Shown here: positions 24,059 to 34,068 of the stretch, in pieces | Layout: each line of letters begins with the position of its first letter | How positions within the stretch are numbered: the first letter of the stretch is position 1 | NCBI GenBank assembly: GCA_963582065.1 | Contig: CAUZRQ010000009.1 | Span: 22,445-86,444 of the forward strand | Length of the DNA stretch: 64,000 nt | DNA from: UBA8437 sp963582065 | Lineage (GTDB): Bacteria > Planctomycetota > Planctomycetia > Planctomycetales > Planctomycetaceae | Direction of reading: 5' to 3' | Translations under genes and position numbers: made by a program | The notes under the pieces: generated by a model | The model's database searches: none | Told to the model about the DNA's origin: nothing | The model's input: only the letters and a program-made list of their open reading frames with translations

Positions 24059-26244
24059 TAGTCGTTGTCGGCAGCCGTCTCGCCCTCGAAACCCGAGAAA
24101 TCGCTCTTGATCACCTGGCGGACCTGCCGTCCGTCGATCTCTTCCCGCAGTCTCGCCACCGCCTGGTCGATGGACATCATGCCCAGGTCCCCATCGATGC
24201 GATCCCGCAACGCCACCGAGTCCGCGGCCGCCTCCTTGTCTCCCACCACGGCCATGTAGGGGATCAACTCCAACTGCGCGTCACGGATCTTCGACTGCAC
24301 CTTGGCACTCCTGAGGTCCGTCGTTGTCCGTAACCCGGCCGCCTGCAACTGCTCGGTCACCTGATTCGCGTACCCGGCGTGCCGGTCCTCGCTGATCGGC
24401 AACACCCGCACCTGCTCGGGAGCCAGCCACAGCGGAAATGCTCCGGCGAAATGTTCGATCAGCATCCCCACGAAACGTTCCATCGAGCCGAACGGCGCCC
24501 GGTGGATCATCACCGGACGGTGCGGCCGGTTGTCGGAACCGATGTAGTCGAGGTCGAACCGTTCGGGCAGGTTGTAGTCCAGTTGCACCGTGCCCAGCTG
24601 CCATTCGCGTCCGATGCAGTCGCTGACCATGAAATCGGCCTTGGGCCCATAAAAGGCCGCCTCGCCGGCACACTCCTCGTAGTCCAACCCCGTCTCCTCC
24701 AGCACGTTCCGCAGGCTCCGCTCGGCCTGGTCCCAGTTCTCCTGGCTGCCCACGTACTTGTCGCTTCCGGATTCACGCAGCGAGAGCTGGACGCGGTAAT
24801 CGTCGAGGCCGACCGCACCGAGTACGAACTTGACCAACTCGAGCGTCTCGCGGAATTCCTGCTCGACCTGGTCGGGCGTACAGAACTGATGCGCGTCGTC
24901 CTGGGTCAGACCCCGGACTCGCAGCATTCCATTGAGTTCACCGGATTGCTCGTAACGGTACACCGTGCCGAACTCGGCCAACCGCACCGGCAGTTCGCGG
25001 TAACTGCGAGGCTGGGCTTTGTAGATCTGCACGTGGTGCGGGCAGTTCATCGGCTTCAGCAGGAATCGTTCCTGCGTCCGCTCCCAGTGACGCAGGAACG
25101 CCACCCGCTCGTCCCTGGTCCCACTGGCCGGGTAACTCGACGTCTCGCAACCCAGCACCGCCGCCGCGTCGCACAACGCCTGCTCGTCCTTCTCGCCCAA
25201 CGCCCCCTCCTCGAGCCTTCGGATCCAACCATCGACCAGTTGACCGGCATCGTGAGTGAACAGCGGGGCGAACTGCGAGTCACGGTAATAGGGAAAGTGG
25301 CCGCTGGTCTCGTACAATTCGACCCGTCCGATGTGTGGCGAGTAGACCGGGTCGTAGCCCCTGGCCAACAACTCGGCCTTGATGAAATCCTCGAGCCGAC
25401 TCCTCACGCTGGCACCCTTGGGCATCCACAGGCACAGCCCCTGTCCGACCGCCGGGCTGATCGCGAACAGCCCGTGCTGCTTGCCCAGCACACGGTGGTC
25501 GCGGCGGCGCGCCTCCTCGATCCGCTCGAGGTACGCCGCCTGCTCCTTCTTGCTGAACCAGGCGGTGCCGTAGAGACGTTGAAGGCGGCGGCCGTTGCTG
25601 GCATCGCCCTTCCAGTGCGAACCGGCGACGCTGAGCAGCTTGAAGGCCTTGATCCGACCGGCATCTGGAACGTGCGGACCTCGACAGAGGTCGACGAATT
25701 CGCCCTGGCGGTAGAAACTCAGGTCCGGATGCTCGGACAGACCCGTCTCGATGTGCTCGACCTTCAACTGCTGCTCGAGTTCACGGCAGAACGAGATCGC
25801 CTCGTCGCGATCCAGGTGGAACCGCTCGAACGGCTCCGCCTCCTTGACGATCGCGTGCATCTCCTGTTCGATCCGTTCGAAATCGTCTTCGCGGATCGGC
25901 TCGTCCAACTCGAAGTCGTAGTAGAACCCGTTGGCGACGGTCGGCCCGAACGCCAGGCCGACACCGGGAAAGAGCCGCATCACCGCGCGGGCCATCACGT
26001 GAGCACAGCTGTGCCGCATCACGCCCAGCGCCTCGGCATCGCGGTCGGTCAGCAGCTTCAGGGGAACCGGATCGGCATCGGTCAGCTGACTCAGCGGCCG
26101 CATCGCGTCGACCACCGTTCCGTCGATCTCGGCGGCCATCGTCGCCCGTGCCAGCCGTTCGCCGATTCCCACCGCGACGTCCAGTGCCGTCGCCTCGTCG
26201 GGGTGCTCCTGCAGGGTGCCGTCGGGCAGTTGTACCTGGATCAT
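24055..26244 (-). CDS. thrS: threonyl-tRNA synthetase
   Basis: The 729-aa class II synthetase attaches threonine to tRNA-Thr. Domains in order: TGS (VQLPDGTLQEHPDEATALDV), the editing domain with HSCAHVMARAVM and a later CRGPHVPD, then the catalytic core with VYSPHIGRVELYETSGHFPY, MNCPHHVQIYKAQPRSYREL, RVRGLTQDDAHQFC and PVMIHRAPFGSMERFVGMLI, and the anticodon-binding domain. It is about 60-80 residues longer than typical bacterial ThrRS, with the extra sequence (DGWIRRLEEGALGEKDEQAL and following) inserted ahead of MNCPHH. The ATG at 26244 starts the TGS domain. No T-box-like leader is evident in the upstream 190 bp. Confidence 0.96.
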   Translation of the reverse strand: MIQVQLPDGTLQEHPDEATALDVAVGIGERLARATMAAEIDGTVVDAMRPLSQLTDADPVPLKLLTDRDAEALGVMRHSCAHVMARAVMRLFPGVGLAFGPTVANGFYYDFELDEPIREDDFERIEQEMHAIVKEAEPFERFHLDRDEAISFCRELEQQLKVEHIETGLSEHPDLSFYRQGEFVDLCRGPHVPDAGRIKAFKLLSVAGSHWKGDASNGRRLQRLYGTAWFSKKEQAAYLERIEEARRRDHRVLGKQHGLFAISPAVGQGLCLWMPKGASVRSRLEDFIKAELLARGYDPVYSPHIGRVELYETSGHFPYYRDSQFAPLFTHDAGQLVDGWIRRLEEGALGEKDEQALCDAAAVLGCETSSYPASGTRDERVAFLRHWERTQERFLLKPMNCPHHVQIYKAQPRSYRELPVRLAEFGTVYRYEQSGELNGMLRVRGLTQDDAHQFCTPDQVEQEFRETLELVKFVLGAVGLDDYRVQLSLRESGSDKYVGSQENWDQAERSLRNVLEETGLDYEECAGEAAFYGPKADFMVSDCIGREWQLGTVQLDYNLPERFDLDYIGSDNRPHRPVMIHRAPFGSMERFVGMLIEHFAGAFPLWLAPEQVRVLPISEDRHAGYANQVTEQLQAAGLRTTTDLRSAKVQSKIRDAQLELIPYMAVVGDKEAAADSVALRDRIDGDLGMMSIDQAVARLREEIDGRQVRQVIKSDFSGFEGETAADNDY

Positions 26245-26394
26245 CGTCGCCTCGACTCTCTCCAACACGCACCCGGCCGCTACGAAAGGCCGACGTACGA
26301 GTCGGTGGATTGGGTTCGCGGGTCCATGTAAGGGAGTTGCTCGGGGAGCGTCAACACCGGCCAGGACGTCCGGCGACGACGGCGTCCACCTTGC

Positions 26395-26424
26395 TTGACG
26401 ACGCCGCGCAACAGACGCTAGCTT
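26395..26424 (+). promoter_or_regulatory. candidate promoter of tRNA-Val
   Basis: TTGACG (26395-26400) and TAGCTT (26419-26424) are separated by 18 bp. The predicted start near 26431 is just upstream of the tRNA. The -35 box is good and the -10 box weak. Confidence 0.4.
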
Positions 26425-26434
26425 TGCGGGTCGA

Positions 26435-26509
26435 GGACGATTAGCTCAGCCCGGTTAGAGCGCCACGTTGACATCGTGGAAGTCACTGGTTCAAATCCAG
26501 TATCGTCCA
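26435..26509 (+). tRNA. tRNA-Val (GAC)
   Basis: This 75-nt cloverleaf has acceptor GGACGAT pairing with ATCGTCC, discriminator A and no encoded CCA. The anticodon stem CCACG/CGTGG holds loop TTGACAT, giving anticodon GAC (26470-26472) for valine. The T arm is CTGGTTCAAATCCAG. It stands alone between thrS and the PpiC-type gene. Confidence 0.96.
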
Positions 26510-26545
26510 CTCCGGGGTCGACCCCAGGGCGTCGAGAACGCGAAA

Positions 26546-26594
26546 GAACGATCGAGGCCCGGCATCTCTACTGGATGCCGGGCCTCGATCGTTC
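26546..26594. terminator. perfect 21-bp inverted repeat (bidirectional terminator-like)
   Basis: Arms at 26546-26566 and 26574-26594 are perfectly complementary, with 7-nt loop TCTACTG. The hairpin lies between tRNA-Val and the convergent peptidyl-prolyl isomerase gene, where a terminator for both is expected. It is not followed by a clear T tract on either strand, so Rho-independent action is uncertain. Confidence 0.6.
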
Positions 26595-26624
26595 CTGTCT
26601 GTCGACCTCACGTCGACCCGCCGC

Positions 26625-27815
26625 TCAACGCCGCGTCGCCGGCGCGGTCCGAGGCACGGTGCCCCCGGCGGGACGGACACCCGAAGACGGCTTCTTCGCC
26701 GTGGCGGGACGGTTGAAACCCGCCTGCCGGGTCGGTCGTGCCACCGCACCGGTGGTCGTGTTCCTCAGGTAGTTGTCCACTCGGGTCCGCCCCTTGATCG
26801 CCAGCAGGTGACGGGCCATCTCGGTCTGCGACTTCTGGTCGGTCACCATCTTGACCAGGTATTCTCGCACGTCCTTCATCGCAAACTCAGGCTTGGTGTG
26901 TCCCTCGCACTTGAGGATCCCGTAACGAGACTGCGTTGGTGGTCCGTACTGGATGATCGCCGAGATTTCACCGAGCTTCAGCTTGAACGCCGCCGCCTCG
27001 AGCTTGGGGAACTCGTGGTGCCGTCGAACCGGTGGAATCAACCCGCCCAGTGATCGGCTGTTGGGTTCGATGGAATCCCGCTTGGCGATCCGTTCGAAGT
27101 CATCGGGGTTCTTCTGCAGGGCATTCCAGGCCTCGTTGGCTCGGCGGATGTTCTCGTAGACGACCAGCCGCACCTTGACCCGGGGACCGAAGTGATGTTC
27201 GTAAGCCGTCTTAAGATCCTGCTCCTTGACGGTCACCGTCGCTCCGACCAGCTTCTTCATCGCCATCGCCGGCCAGATCCGGTTCCGGTGATATTGCTCG
27301 GGCGTGATGTTATGGCGGGTCCTGAGAATCTGGTACCACTGCGAGGGCTCCATACCGGTTTCCTTACACAGCCGCACGACCTCCTGCTTGACCTCGGCGT
27401 CGGTCACGGTGATCCTTCGGCGGCCGCACTCCAGTTCGATCACCTTCCGGTTGACCAGTTCGTCAAGCACCTCGGCCCCGATTCTCGCGATGCACTCCTT
27501 GGCCAACTCGTCGCGAGTGATGAAATTGGTCTTGCCCCCCGTGGTCGCGATCCGGGCCATGTGCTGCACCTTGCGAACCGGCCGCACGCGGGTGGTGCCG
27601 GTGCCCCGGGTCCTTCCGGCCGAACTGACCTGGGCAACCCCCTCGGCGGGTGTCCGCATCTGCAACGCCACCGCCGCGATCACCACGACAACCAACGTTC
27701 CGCCCAGGATAAGCACCAGGCGAGGTGAACTGGATATCAGAGCCAGCCGAGATTTCACCCAACTCACGATCTGTTGTTCGGGGGCATCAGGGCGTGTCTC
27801 GGGTTGTTGGGCCAT
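26625..27815 (-). CDS. membrane-anchored PpiC-type peptidyl-prolyl isomerase
   Basis: The 396-aa product has a short cytoplasmic N-terminus, one membrane helix (LVLILGGTLVVVVIAAVALQM, about residues 35-55), and a periplasmic region. Residues of about 90-230 are a SurA/PrsA-like chaperone part (AKECIARIGAEVLDELVNRK). Residues of about 235-335 are the parvulin rotamase domain (VRLVVYENIRRANEAWNALQ, IAKRDSIEPNSRSLGGLIPP, GEISAIIQYGPPTQSRYGIL). A basic Pro/Thr-rich tail follows. It probably assists folding of exported or outer-membrane proteins. The start at 27815 avoids an 11-residue extension with no visible ribosome site. It is divergent from the SPFH-GYF gene. Confidence 0.88.
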   Translation of the reverse strand: MAQQPETRPDAPEQQIVSWVKSRLALISSSPRLVLILGGTLVVVVIAAVALQMRTPAEGVAQVSSAGRTRGTGTTRVRPVRKVQHMARIATTGGKTNFITRDELAKECIARIGAEVLDELVNRKVIELECGRRRITVTDAEVKQEVVRLCKETGMEPSQWYQILRTRHNITPEQYHRNRIWPAMAMKKLVGATVTVKEQDLKTAYEHHFGPRVKVRLVVYENIRRANEAWNALQKNPDDFERIAKRDSIEPNSRSLGGLIPPVRRHHEFPKLEAAAFKLKLGEISAIIQYGPPTQSRYGILKCEGHTKPEFAMKDVREYLVKMVTDQKSQTEMARHLLAIKGRTRVDNYLRNTTTGAVARPTRQAGFNRPATAKKPSSGVRPAGGTVPRTAPATRR

Positions 27816-28118
27816 CTTGCCGATCCTCAGCACCGCCAGAGCAGACAAATCCTCTTCTCCGACCGTCTCCGGCCGGCCCCGACCTGTTCGGGGCGGCGGA
27901 CTCTAGTTCACGCTGCTTCCAAGGGTCAACATCGCTTCGACACCGCCGGACACCCTCGATCCCCGTAAGATTCGGGCACCATCGGCGAACCACCAACGAC
28001 ACCGACCCTGTCGTGAATCGACGTCGTTGGACGCAACATCGGGGCAGAGCTACAATCCCCGTGCGGCCGTGGCGCCGCCGACCAGAAACACAGACAATTG
28101 ACCCCGGGAACGACCACC
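27816..28118. other. divergent intergenic region
   Basis: These 303 bp separate the divergent PpiC-type and SPFH-GYF genes and should contain both promoters. I see no convincing -35/-10 pair, riboswitch or terminator. A CAACGAC/GTCGTTG pair around 27995 and 28022 is a weak inverted repeat. Confidence 0.4.
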
Positions 28119-29210
28119 ATGGGTTTCTTCGACAAGCTCAAGGGAGAGTTGATCGACGTCATCGAGTGGAGCAACCAGGAACCACACGTGCTCGTCTGGA
28201 AATTCCCTCGGTACAACAACGAGATCAAGAACGGCGCCCAGTTGATCGTGCGTCCAGGACAACAGGCGATCTTCGTCCACGAAGGACAAACTGCCGATGT
28301 CCTCGACCCCGGCCGCTACGAACTCGATACCAACAACATCCCGATCCTCAGCACACTGCAGGGCTGGAAACACGGATTCCAGAGCCCGTTCAAGTGCGAC
28401 ATCTTCTTCATCGGCACCCGCCAGGCCACCGACCTCAAATGGGGCACCCCCAACCCGATTCCGCTGCGGGACCCCGACTTCGGCATGATCCGGATTCGCG
28501 CCTTCGGCAGCTACACGCTGAAGGTCATCGACCCCAAGCCGTTGCTCGAGGAGATGGCCGGATCGCAGGAACAATTCGATTTCTCGGCCGTCGACACGCT
28601 GCTCCGCAGCCTGATCGTGCAGTCCTTCAGTGAACACGTGGCCGAGTCGGGCATCGCCGCCTTCGATCTGGCTGCCAACTACTCGGAAGTGTCCCAGGCG
28701 ACTCGAGAGAAGGTCTGCGAGAATATCGACGACGAGTACGGGCTGGAGATCACCCAGCTGATGATCGTCAACGTGTCGTTTCCCGACGAGGTCGAGAAGG
28801 CGATCGACTCGAGAGCCGCGATGAAAGCGATTGGCAACATGCAGCAGTACCAGCAGTACCAGCTGGGCAACGCGATGCCCGAGATCGCCCGCAACTCGGG
28901 GGGCGGAACGGCTGCCGACGGAATGGGCCTGGGGATGGGGCTCGCGATGGCCGGGCAGATGGCCGGAGCCGTCGGCACCGGACAGACCGGTGCCGCTCCC
29001 CCGCCCGTGCCCGTGCCCGTCGGATTCCACGTGGCCGCCGACGGCAGCACTCAGGGACCTTTCCCGGCCTCAGAACTGGGTGGCAAGATCACGCCCGAGA
29101 CGCTCGTCTGGAGCCAGGGCATGGACGCCTGGACGCCTGCCGTGCAGGTCCCGCAACTGGCGGGTCTCTTCGCGACACCGCCGCCACCGCCACCGCCACC
29201 GCCGGCCTGA
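28119..29210 (+). CDS. SPFH-domain protein with C-terminal GYF_2-like domain
   Basis: The 363-aa product is of the YdjI/virion-core-like SPFH group. GFFDKLKGELIDVIEW opens it, QLIVRPGQQAIFVHEGQ and FGMIRIRAFGSYTLKVIDPK belong to the SPFH fold, and DEYGLEITQLMIVNVSFPDE ends it at about residue 225. A Gly/Met-rich linker follows (MGLGMGLAMAGQMAGA). The C-terminal 60 residues form a GYF_2-like module (STQGPFPASELGGKI, ETLVWSQGMDAWTPA) and a poly-proline end. There is no obvious membrane helix. Such proteins are thought to scaffold membrane- or phage-shock-related complexes; function is unproven. Confidence 0.85.
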   Translation: MGFFDKLKGELIDVIEWSNQEPHVLVWKFPRYNNEIKNGAQLIVRPGQQAIFVHEGQTADVLDPGRYELDTNNIPILSTLQGWKHGFQSPFKCDIFFIGTRQATDLKWGTPNPIPLRDPDFGMIRIRAFGSYTLKVIDPKPLLEEMAGSQEQFDFSAVDTLLRSLIVQSFSEHVAESGIAAFDLAANYSEVSQATREKVCENIDDEYGLEITQLMIVNVSFPDEVEKAIDSRAAMKAIGNMQQYQQYQLGNAMPEIARNSGGGTAADGMGLGMGLAMAGQMAGAVGTGQTGAAPPPVPVPVGFHVAADGSTQGPFPASELGGKITPETLVWSQGMDAWTPAVQVPQLAGLFATPPPPPPPPPA

Positions 29211-29361
29211 ACCGATCGGGCCACCCTCGTCGACGGCATCACACCTGGATCCTGGACCGCCGAGGCGGCTGAGCCGCTGCCGGGTAGCGTTGCACGACCA
29301 CCGGGACCGGTCTACAACCGACGATCCGTCGCAGGCGTTCGGTTTTTGAGAGAGCACCCTC

Positions 29362-30594
29362 ATGGCCCGGGTCAACGACCACTACCTGAAACTCCAGGCC
29401 GGGTACCTGTTCCCGGAAATTGCTCGCCGGGTCAACGCATTCGTCGACGCGAATGACGGGGCCGACGTGATCCGGCTGGGCATCGGTGACGTGACCGAGC
29501 CACTTCCCCCGGCGATCATCGCCGCGATGCACGCCGCCGTTGACGAGATGGGAGACCGCGAGACCTTCCGCGGGTACGGGCCCGAACAGGGGTACGAGTT
29601 CCTCCGCGAGGCCGTGGCCGACCGGGCGTTCGCCCCACGCGGGGTCGAGATCTCGACCGACGAGATCTTCATTTCCGACGGGTCCAAGTGCGACACCGGA
29701 AACATCCTGGACATCTTCGGTGCCGACAACACCGTCGCGGTGATCGACCCCGTCTACCCGGTCTATGTCGACACCAACGTGATGGCCGGGCGCACCGGGG
29801 CCGCCACCGAGGATGGACGGTTCGAGGGCCTGGTCTACCTGCCGGTCACCGCCGAAAACGACTTCGTGGCCCCCCTGCCCGACCGGCCCGTCGACCTGGT
29901 CTACCTCTGCTACCCCAACAACCCCACCGGCACGGTGGCCAGCCGCGAGACTCTCACCGCCTGGGTCGAGTTCGCCCGTGAACACGACACGATCATCCTC
30001 TTCGACGCCGCCTACGAGGCCTACATCACCGACCCCCAGATCCCTCACTCGATCTACGAAATCGACGGCGCCCGGGAGGTGGCGATCGAGTTCCGCAGCT
30101 TCAGCAAAAACGCCGGGTTCACCGGTATCCGCTGTGCCTGCACGGTCATCCCTCGCGAGTTGACTGGCACCACCTCCTCCGGAGAACGCATCGACGTCCA
30201 TCGACTGTGGAACCGGCGGCACAGCACCAAGTTCAACGGCGTCTCCTACCCCGTGCAACGGGGAGCCGAGGCGGCCTACAGTCCCGAGGGTCAGCAACAG
30301 GTCGCCGACCTGGTCCGCTTCTACCTCGACAATGCCCGGCTGCTCCGCGAGGGTCTCGAGGCGGTCGAGATCACCGTCTACGGCGGTGTCAACGCCCCCT
30401 ACGTCTGGTTGAAGACGCCCGGGGGGGTCGAGAGTTGGACCTTCTTCGACCAGTTGCTCGCACAGGCCCACCTGGTCGGTACGCCCGGCAGCGGGTTCGG
30501 TGCCGCCGGCGAAGGGTATTTCCGACTCAGTGCCTTCAACAGCCGGGCCAACGTCGAGGAGGCGGTGCGGCGGTTCCAGCAACTGGTTGGCTGA
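29362..30594 (+). CDS. dapL: LL-diaminopimelate aminotransferase
   Basis: This 410-aa PLP-dependent class I/II aminotransferase converts tetrahydrodipicolinate directly to LL-diaminopimelate, bypassing the succinylase route. Features include RVNDHYLKLQAGYLFPEIAR and RLGIGDVTEPLPPA at the N-terminus, a GYGPEQGYEFLREA segment, ISDGSKCDTGNI (DapL-specific), CYPNNPTGTVA, and SFSKNAGFTGIRC, where Lys249 should carry PLP. DapL is the expected enzyme in planctomycetes and chlamydiae and feeds lysine and cell-wall synthesis. The length is normal. It is convergent with ftsH after 50 bp. Confidence 0.96.
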   Translation: MARVNDHYLKLQAGYLFPEIARRVNAFVDANDGADVIRLGIGDVTEPLPPAIIAAMHAAVDEMGDRETFRGYGPEQGYEFLREAVADRAFAPRGVEISTDEIFISDGSKCDTGNILDIFGADNTVAVIDPVYPVYVDTNVMAGRTGAATEDGRFEGLVYLPVTAENDFVAPLPDRPVDLVYLCYPNNPTGTVASRETLTAWVEFAREHDTIILFDAAYEAYITDPQIPHSIYEIDGAREVAIEFRSFSKNAGFTGIRCACTVIPRELTGTTSSGERIDVHRLWNRRHSTKFNGVSYPVQRGAEAAYSPEGQQQVADLVRFYLDNARLLREGLEAVEITVYGGVNAPYVWLKTPGGVESWTFFDQLLAQAHLVGTPGSGFGAAGEGYFRLSAFNSRANVEEAVRRFQQLVG

Positions 30595-30644
30595 GGCACG
30601 CTCTCGACAGTCGACGCCGAATCCTCACGTCTTCGGCGACTCGC

Positions 30645-32747
<2,103 letters not shown>

Positions 32748-32808
32748 CGAAGTCGCCGTCGGGGAGGGGTGCGTTTCCACTTTAGGACCGGTGGGGGGGG
32801 AGGGTCAA

Positions 32809-32843
32809 CCATCGTCCCGGCCATCGTCCCGGCCATCGTCCCG
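32809..32843. repeat. 12-bp tandem repeat between ftsH and dxr
   Basis: CCATCGTCCCGG occurs three times head to tail (third copy truncated to CCATCGTCCCG). It lies in the divergent promoter region of ftsH and dxr and is a plausible slippage-prone or regulatory element. Confidence 0.75.
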
Positions 32844-32925
32844 ATACCCCGCTTGTCGGCCTCGCGTGTTCCTTCCTAGAATGACGGTTCCCCCGCTTCA
32901 TCCCGTCTCCGGCGATCTCTTCCGA

Positions 32926-34068
32926 ATGAACCGCATCGCCGTTCTCGGTTCCACCGGCTCGATCGGGACCAGTTGCCTGGAGGTCATCGCGGCTCATCCG
33001 TCGGAGATGACCTTGGTCGGCGTTTCGGCCAACCGCAGTTGGGAGTTGCTTGGCCAGCAATCAACCACCTTCGCGCCCCGCTACGCGGTGCTCTGCGACG
33101 AGTCGCTCTCCGGCCAGGTCGACACCTCCGTCTTCGGTAGCCGCACCGAGTTGCTGTTTGGCGACGAGGGCATCCAGCGTCTGGTGACCGACGACCAGAC
33201 CGACGTGGTCGTCACCGGAATCGTCGGAGCCGCGGGACTGCGTGGCACGTGGGCGGCCCTGGAGAGCGGCAAGCGGGTGGCGGTGGCCAACAAGGAGACC
33301 CTGGTCGTGGCCGGACCGCTGGTGATGGAACTGGCCGAGCGACGGGGTGCGGAAGTGATCCCCGTCGACAGCGAACACAGTGCCGTCTTCCAGGCCATGC
33401 AGGCGGGCCACTCCCGGGAGATCCGCCGCATCGTGTTGACCTCCAGCGGCGGACCGTTCCGTGGAAGCACGGCCGAACAACTTGCCGAGGTGACTCCCGA
33501 CCAGGCCCTGGCCCACCCAACCTGGCAGATGGGTCCCAAGATCACCGTCGACAGCGCAACGATGATGAACAAGGCATTGGAAGTGATCGAGGCCAAGTGG
33601 CTGTTCGGACTCGAGGTGGACCAGATCGAGGTGGCCGTACACCCGCAGTCGATCGTGCACTCGATGGTCGAGTTCGTTGACGGTTCGGTCATCGCTCAAC
33701 TGTCGCCCCCCGACATGAAACTGCCGATCCAGTACGCGTTGACCTACCCCGACCGCGTCTCCACATCCACCGGCTCGATCGACTTCACCATCCCCTTCTC
33801 ACTCGACTTCGAACCCCCCGACCTCGATGCCTTTCCCGCGCTGCGACTGGGATTCGAGGTGGCGCGTCGAGGCGGGACCGCCGGTGCGGTGCTCAACGCC
33901 GCCAACGAGGCCGCCGTCGAACGCTTCCTTGACGGACGACTCGGATTCAACGACATTCCTCGGTTGTGCCAGGATCTCCTGGACAACCACGACTTTGATC
34001 CATCCCCGAATCTCGACGAACTGCTGCGACAGGATCGTCGGGCACGCGCGGAGGCGGAACTTTGGTGA
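32926..34068 (+). CDS. dxr: 1-deoxy-D-xylulose 5-phosphate reductoisomerase
   Basis: This 380-aa enzyme catalyses the committed NADPH-dependent step of the MEP isoprenoid pathway. Seen are the NADPH motif RIAVLGSTGSIGTSCLEVI, ALESGKRVAVANKETLVVAG, the metal-binding stretch IPVDSEHSAVFQ, SGGPFRGSTAEQL, WQMGPKITVDSATMMNKALE and VHPQSIVHSMVEFVDGSVIA. The ATG at 32926 places the Gly-rich loop at the usual distance. Its stop overlaps the GTG of rseP (GTGA), reproducing the common dxr-rseP order of bacteria. Confidence 0.97.
   Translation: MNRIAVLGSTGSIGTSCLEVIAAHPSEMTLVGVSANRSWELLGQQSTTFAPRYAVLCDESLSGQVDTSVFGSRTELLFGDEGIQRLVTDDQTDVVVTGIVGAAGLRGTWAALESGKRVAVANKETLVVAGPLVMELAERRGAEVIPVDSEHSAVFQAMQAGHSREIRRIVLTSSGGPFRGSTAEQLAEVTPDQALAHPTWQMGPKITVDSATMMNKALEVIEAKWLFGLEVDQIEVAVHPQSIVHSMVEFVDGSVIAQLSPPDMKLPIQYALTYPDRVSTSTGSIDFTIPFSLDFEPPDLDAFPALRLGFEVARRGGTAGAVLNAANEAAVERFLDGRLGFNDIPRLCQDLLDNHDFDPSPNLDELLRQDRRARAEAELW

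Noticed and set aside
24379..26331. 650-aa plus-strand open frame
   Set aside because: It is antisense to thrS with no recognisable domain.
26245..26434. T-box or attenuator upstream of thrS
   Set aside because: No T-box consensus or specifier stem is seen, and this mechanism is typical of Firmicutes.
34062..34064. TTG as the start of rseP
   Set aside because: GTG at 34065 gives the typical 4-bp GTGA overlap with dxr and is the stronger start codon; TTG remains possible.
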